Source: Candidatus Omnitrophota bacterium (GTDB lineage Bacteria > Omnitrophota > Gorgyraeia > Gorgyraeales > Gorgyraeaceae). From it: DNA of 34,779 nucleotides. Positions 32,501 through 34,779 of this stretch are shown here, piece after piece; within the stretch, counting starts at the first letter, position 1, and each line of letters begins with the position of its first letter. Below the pieces are notes generated by a model, which searched no databases, was not told where the DNA came from, and saw only the letters and a program-made list of their open reading frames with translations. The DNA is taken from contig JAHIYJ010000055.1 of NCBI GenBank assembly GCA_018814825.1, forward strand, positions 1-34,779, written 5' to 3'. Both the position numbers and the translations under genes were made by a program.

Positions 32501-33849
32501 TCTGTTCCCACAGGTCTTACTCTTGCGATTTCATCAATATTAAGATAACCATATTTCCAACTTTTAAAACTTCTATCTCGTGAAAATATATATAAAAGAT
32601 TAACTCCCGATAGATTCGCAATAAAAGTTGCTAATCCAGCACCTAAACTAGCACGTAAAAAAGTCCGTCTACTCCATTTTTTCGATTTCGAACCTTCTTT
32701 ATGTCCCGCTGACAGTTTAGATGATCTTACTAATCGAAATTCATATAAAATAAATCCTCCCATTATGATAACAGCAGGTAATAAAAGCGGTAGAAAAGGT
32801 TTTATAGCTATAGCAATATGTTCTTTATCATTAAATACTACAAATACTATCAAAGTTGCAACAAAAGATAATGTTGAAAAAATTGTAAACTTTTTCCTTT
32901 TGATTTTAGAAATAGTAGTTTCTCTAACCTCTGTCTCCTTATAGCCTAAATCAGCCGAGGGAGAAATATCTCCCTTTTGTGCTCCAGCATCCCCTCTTGC
33001 ATCACCTATATCACCAATAATTAAAGTCCTTTCTATCCGCTCTCCTGCAGTAGGTTCTTCAGCAGAAGAAGGCGATCCCTTACCCTCCTCCTTACTAACT
33101 TTTGTCACCCTATGAATCCTCTTACCTTCTCCCTTTCTATCTTTAATCACCCCTTCCTCTTGTATTTTAGCTACAATTTTACTCTTTTCTTTTAAGTCAA
33201 AGAAATACTTAAAGAAATTTGCATATTCATCACCTTCTGGTCTTAGTATAGGCATCATTATTGCAAGAAACGCTCTTTCTTCTTGTGTAAGATCTGATTG
33301 ATCGACTAAATCCTCTGTGATATATAAAAGTTCAAAGGCTTGGGAGATTATATCATTAAAGAGTCTATTTTGATTTTGATGTGCTGGTTCATGATGAGGT
33401 AATGCATAATACAAAGTCATAATATCTGGATTGTGTAGAACTTGTTCCATTATTCTTTCATATCTGCCTCGATGAAGAACTTGCATCCTTTGCATCAGGA
33501 GTTCATAATCTTCATGTGTAATATATCGAATCAATCTGAGATCATCATCATAAACTTCCTGATCTACTACGTATATGCCATTTCGACGAATTAAGGCTTG
33601 TGTACCTTCTTCATTCAAACGGTCTCGATTTTCTCCTATATGTCCTGCAACACTTATATTCCTACTTTCTCTATGCATATCAGCTATCATTTTTCTTCTA
33701 GTTTCAGGAAAATATTTAGATACGATAGGCGGTCTTAGGTGGGAATTATTAGAAAAATCTAGCCCATAAGCTATGGTAGTGATACAGAAAGTAATAGCTG
33801 TAACAAATGATACCACCTTCAAATTATAACCTTTTTTAAACATCATCAT
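29590..33849 (-). CDS. Large mosaic exported protein with SLT-like and winged-helix-like segments
   Basis: Function unknown. A signal-like helix (9-29) precedes NNSHLRPP. HHEPAH lies near 152-157. After a charged low-complexity linker (about 235-315) come two transmembrane helices (about 321-340, 347-371). A Tat-like motif SRRTFLR (393-399) with a hydrophobic stretch follows. Residues about 745-915 resemble a lytic transglycosylase: NIPPDIVATFILYN and TSPTSGLMQV (GLMQ at 851-854), but Lys775 appears to stand where the catalytic Glu is expected. A HEAT-like stretch (about 1030-1072), a second Tat-like DRRQFLTLG (1102-1110) and a winged-helix-like part (about 1128-1205) complete it. It is clearly more A+T-rich than clpC or lysS. 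It starts with three consecutive ATGs. Confidence 0.7.
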   Translation of the reverse strand: MMMFKKGYNLKVVSFVTAITFCITTIAYGLDFSNNSHLRPPIVSKYFPETRRKMIADMHRESRNISVAGHIGENRDRLNEEGTQALIRRNGIYVVDQEVYDDDLRLIRYITHEDYELLMQRMQVLHRGRYERIMEQVLHNPDIMTLYYALPHHEPAHQNQNRLFNDIISQAFELLYITEDLVDQSDLTQEERAFLAIMMPILRPEGDEYANFFKYFFDLKEKSKIVAKIQEEGVIKDRKGEGKRIHRVTKVSKEEGKGSPSSAEEPTAGERIERTLIIGDIGDARGDAGAQKGDISPSADLGYKETEVRETTISKIKRKKFTIFSTLSFVATLIVFVVFNDKEHIAIAIKPFLPLLLPAVIIMGGFILYEFRLVRSSKLSAGHKEGSKSKKWSRRTFLRASLGAGLATFIANLSGVNLLYIFSRDRSFKSWKYGYLNIDEIARVRPVGTESLPVSTPQLGPANFNITPPPIIVDGIGKIKVIRALHQAVFIDELRGLELEKEINEEKIERLIEIVDQYRPKYDSYFGDYDEYDRTPNLMSMSTAEELEYVNMLISELRPDRFPDWQSQWAAADLRILLLEIYVNDRYYFYEYYGKTREDDFNVIEFIKYIEEFIDTPFDFTRALELGEEFPSQFLSLADTYRLRVLNIERLESIFQAIERDYPEDADALILLGQIRERIEGEKRDIESRGLPHRRDIDDLAYRKPPVYSEEMFGERVEYYRQLQHGPRRPVAIENVEAVRKAREILLPLKADIQEIAEAHNIPPDIVATFILYNKMIKDRFPTYDLKEGLGMFFWHHDMLPDDVGIDEARSGQTGYPFYDMLAGILPTDMKLQDSIADRLGSAANTSPTSGLMQVRAGPVKEFPEERNVKTHGLWKRLGIDASNLSNREINQMLLTNPYLAIEAGVAALRQEIDRQIELQEQGERASMPLAPSFEDLLRGSWIYENYDNYAVEQFGPDFFLWMIITNFPFSPTIQNITNALLTDDLRNADFPLFHIIALESGVFDEEPIPSVIVGVTTPERVDYVYQIAREEDPYLSNAAIRSLRELVNDVNPEIAQRARNYLIELGLMQQDSAIPAIEGLGAAVVAMGVLSNSLHDPPKIDRRQFLTLGLSGPRQSPETQLKSRGSTVGLMKTLARMGKFEEGATVTVSKVHENRFYEHEDGTPDETRQYSETTVRRELRDAEDIGLVRRIGKNEDGKDEYEVLAGATSERLQALVPEEPSQGIRDLRTKLDMGRVRTEERAEIREGLQKEVGIELAKVPEKRVIEAASSEDRDVEEARSKIIVWAAQSVVNKGRSRFATWLVTKLDADETVVIIARNPAEYRDVEYLEYDERVHIKVVYGEGKGVDEFGRVIHGEGERVDGLGLKPTQIIKDLSETQLNKLFFELTTYYEANGIDLDSLSELIDRQKEVEDDLSRGV

Positions 33850-33858
33850 AATCTTGGC

Positions 33859-33893
33859 AAAAAAATAGCCTCTCCTTCTCCCTGAAAAGCTAT
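33859..33893 (-). promoter_or_regulatory. Leader hairpin with T-run before the giant gene (possible attenuator)
   Basis: Minus strand: ATAGCTTTTC (33893-33884), loop AGGGAGAAG, GAGAGGCTAT (33874-33865), then seven T. The 10-bp RNA stem has two G-U pairs. It starts about 10 nt after the predicted transcription start. The only purine-rich ribosome-site candidate (AAGGAGAGG) is partly inside the stem and about 18 nt from the ATG. Confidence 0.6.
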
Positions 33894-33908
33894 GTTAGCC
33901 CAACTATA

Positions 33909-33937
33909 ATATTAAGTATACCACATATATGGCTCAA
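33909..33937 (-). promoter_or_regulatory. Promoter of the giant mosaic gene
   Basis: Minus strand: TTGAGC (33937-33932), 17 bp, TAATAT (33914-33909). An overlapping alternative -10, TATACT, lies 4 bp upstream. The expected start is near 33902, giving a 53-nt leader. Confidence 0.6.
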
Positions 33938-34000
33938 TAAGAAAGATTTTCGCAGGAATTTTTCGCAGATTTTCCGGATTTTTATAGAACCTGCAAGGAG

Positions 34001-34348
34001 TCAAAACCTCTTAACCGCCCCTCTCGCCAACTCTGATATCTTCCTGCCTGTTTTTTCCGCTATTTCTCTCAGCCTTCTATCCTGCTCTATGGTTATGGTT
34101 CTCGGTAAAACCTTCATACCAAGGGGCGAGATTTTTCTGTATGGTTCAAATGACAAGCCTCTAGTTTCAATGCTCTTTAAGTAAGCATCGAGCACCTGTC
34201 TTAATGCCCCAGATTCAGATTTTCTATGCTTTTTGGCTAAATTCCTGAGCTTTTGGGCTTGTTTTGGGGTTAGGCTGACGTATAGGGTTGTATAATTCCT
34301 GCACGGCTTATTTGCCTTAACTAATTGATTTGTATAGGGTAAGGTCAC
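34001..34348 (-). CDS. Tandem ribbon-helix-helix DNA-binding protein
   Basis: Probable transcription regulator or antitoxin-like protein, target unknown. Two ribbon-helix-helix units lie in one chain: TTLYVSLTPKQAQKLRNLAK...SESGALRQVLDAYL, and PRTITIEQDRRLREIAEKTG with KISELARGAVKRF at the C-terminus. Single-unit proteins normally dimerise to make one DNA-binding sheet; two units could do so within one chain. No ATG is available; I use the GTG at 34346-34348 (115 residues), without a clear ribosome site. The open frame continues upstream into the comEC duplicate, so the 5' end may have been replaced when that copy was fused here. No toxin partner is visible. Confidence 0.6.
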   Translation of the reverse strand: MTLPYTNQLVKANKPCRNYTTLYVSLTPKQAQKLRNLAKKHRKSESGALRQVLDAYLKSIETRGLSFEPYRKISPLGMKVLPRTITIEQDRRLREIAEKTGRKISELARGAVKRF

Positions 34349-34779
34349 TTTTAAGTGAATAATTAAGTTTTTTCGTGTTTTGTACTGGCAAGATATGATA
34401 AACCCCGCAGTTTTTGAAGGCGGTTTGTAGATGCTTTGGTAATTCAGAGCGATCTCCGAGAAGAATAGCACTCAAAAACGCTCCACTCTCAAGAGGCATT
34501 TTTTCTAAAATCTGATTTTTCAATTTCGCTCGGACTGAGTAAATATATCTCAGGAGAGGATTTGATTTGTAATTGTGGGATAAAAGCGTTACATTGTTCT
34601 CTCTTGTATTTATAAGAGCAAATATATTCTGCCGTTCGAGGTATTCCCTGTAGTTAAAATCGCTTTTACGCAACCTAAACCCCGTACCAAATTTTACAAC
34701 TTCAAAGATTTGGTACGGGGTAAAGGTTGCGGCTACCTTATCATCATTGGTTGCGGAAACATCACCATTATCGGTAGCC
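34317..34779 (-). pseudogene. comEC: Truncated second comEC copy (cut by window edge)
   Basis: Reads from the window end through the same palindrome cluster, then RKSDFNYREYLERQNIFALI to AFKNCGVYHI, in the comEC frame. After GVYHI the similarity ends abruptly (base 34393) and 18-20 unrelated residues (LPVQNTKKLNY...) lead to a stop, so the channel domain is lost. Alignment to comEC is gap-free at an offset of 5939 bp. It is a partial duplication, or a fragment of a strain variant joined in assembly. Confidence 0.8.

Noticed and set aside
33575-33849. Insertion sequence or phage origin for the A+T-rich giant gene
   Set aside because: No transposase, integrase, terminal inverted repeats or attachment site were seen; composition alone does not prove transfer.

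Overview
The window reads as a piece of a diderm (outer-membrane) bacterium from a deep-branching candidate phylum. My best guess is Omnitrophota (OP3) or a close relative. That is an inference from gene content: Mla/MCE lipid transport, LolCD, Lnt, LptE and BamD homologues imply an outer membrane with lipoproteins and LPS-type transport, yet McsA-McsB-ClpC and a YacL-IspD-IspF-CysS order recall the clpC operon of Firmicutes. Almost every gene is on the minus strand and tightly packed; rpsT is the only plus-strand gene. Both window ends cut genes.

Layout, in transcription order on the minus strand. (a) 15945-1: a perfect sigma70-type promoter precedes lysS-lolC-lolD-ilvE-mcsA-mcsB-clpC-(AsmA-like)-mlaE-mlaF-mlaD-yacL-ispD-ispF-cysS-tmk'. 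This couples translation, lipoprotein sorting, protein-arginine-kinase-directed proteolysis, phospholipid transport and isoprenoid synthesis. (b) 15946-16318: a gene-free stretch holding a large inverted-repeat element. (c) 24806-16319: murJ-uvrC-ogt-prfB-secA-lnt. (d) rpsT on the plus strand with its own promoter. (e) 27750-25232: a promoter that would give a nearly leaderless transcript for bamD-lptE-holA. (f) comEC, then a 1419-residue, A+T-rich mosaic secreted protein with its own promoter, leader hairpin and terminator. (g) 34001-34779: a tandem ribbon-helix-helix protein next to a truncated second comEC copy that runs off the window.

The most striking feature is a layer of repeats laid over ordinary housekeeping genes. 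Two kinds occur. First, 7-bp tandem arrays, often paired head-to-head as long hairpins, lie between genes (either side of secA, mcsA/mcsB, ispF/ispD) and also inside coding sequence (cysS, lnt, the lptE signal peptide, the ispD C-terminus). Second, palindromic elements are inserted in frame within cysS, murJ, comEC and lptE. In cysS and murJ the insertions are bounded by 4- and 5-bp direct repeats and are 36 and 63 bp long, both multiples of three; conceptual removal restores canonical-looking protein. This behaves like the Rickettsia palindromic elements, but in an unrelated lineage, and I consider it the best candidate here for an undescribed system. Other points are a UvrC lacking its C-terminal helix-hairpin-helix domain, a ComEC without its metallo-beta-lactamase domain, and a comEC duplicate in which two identical blocks flank a diverged centre.
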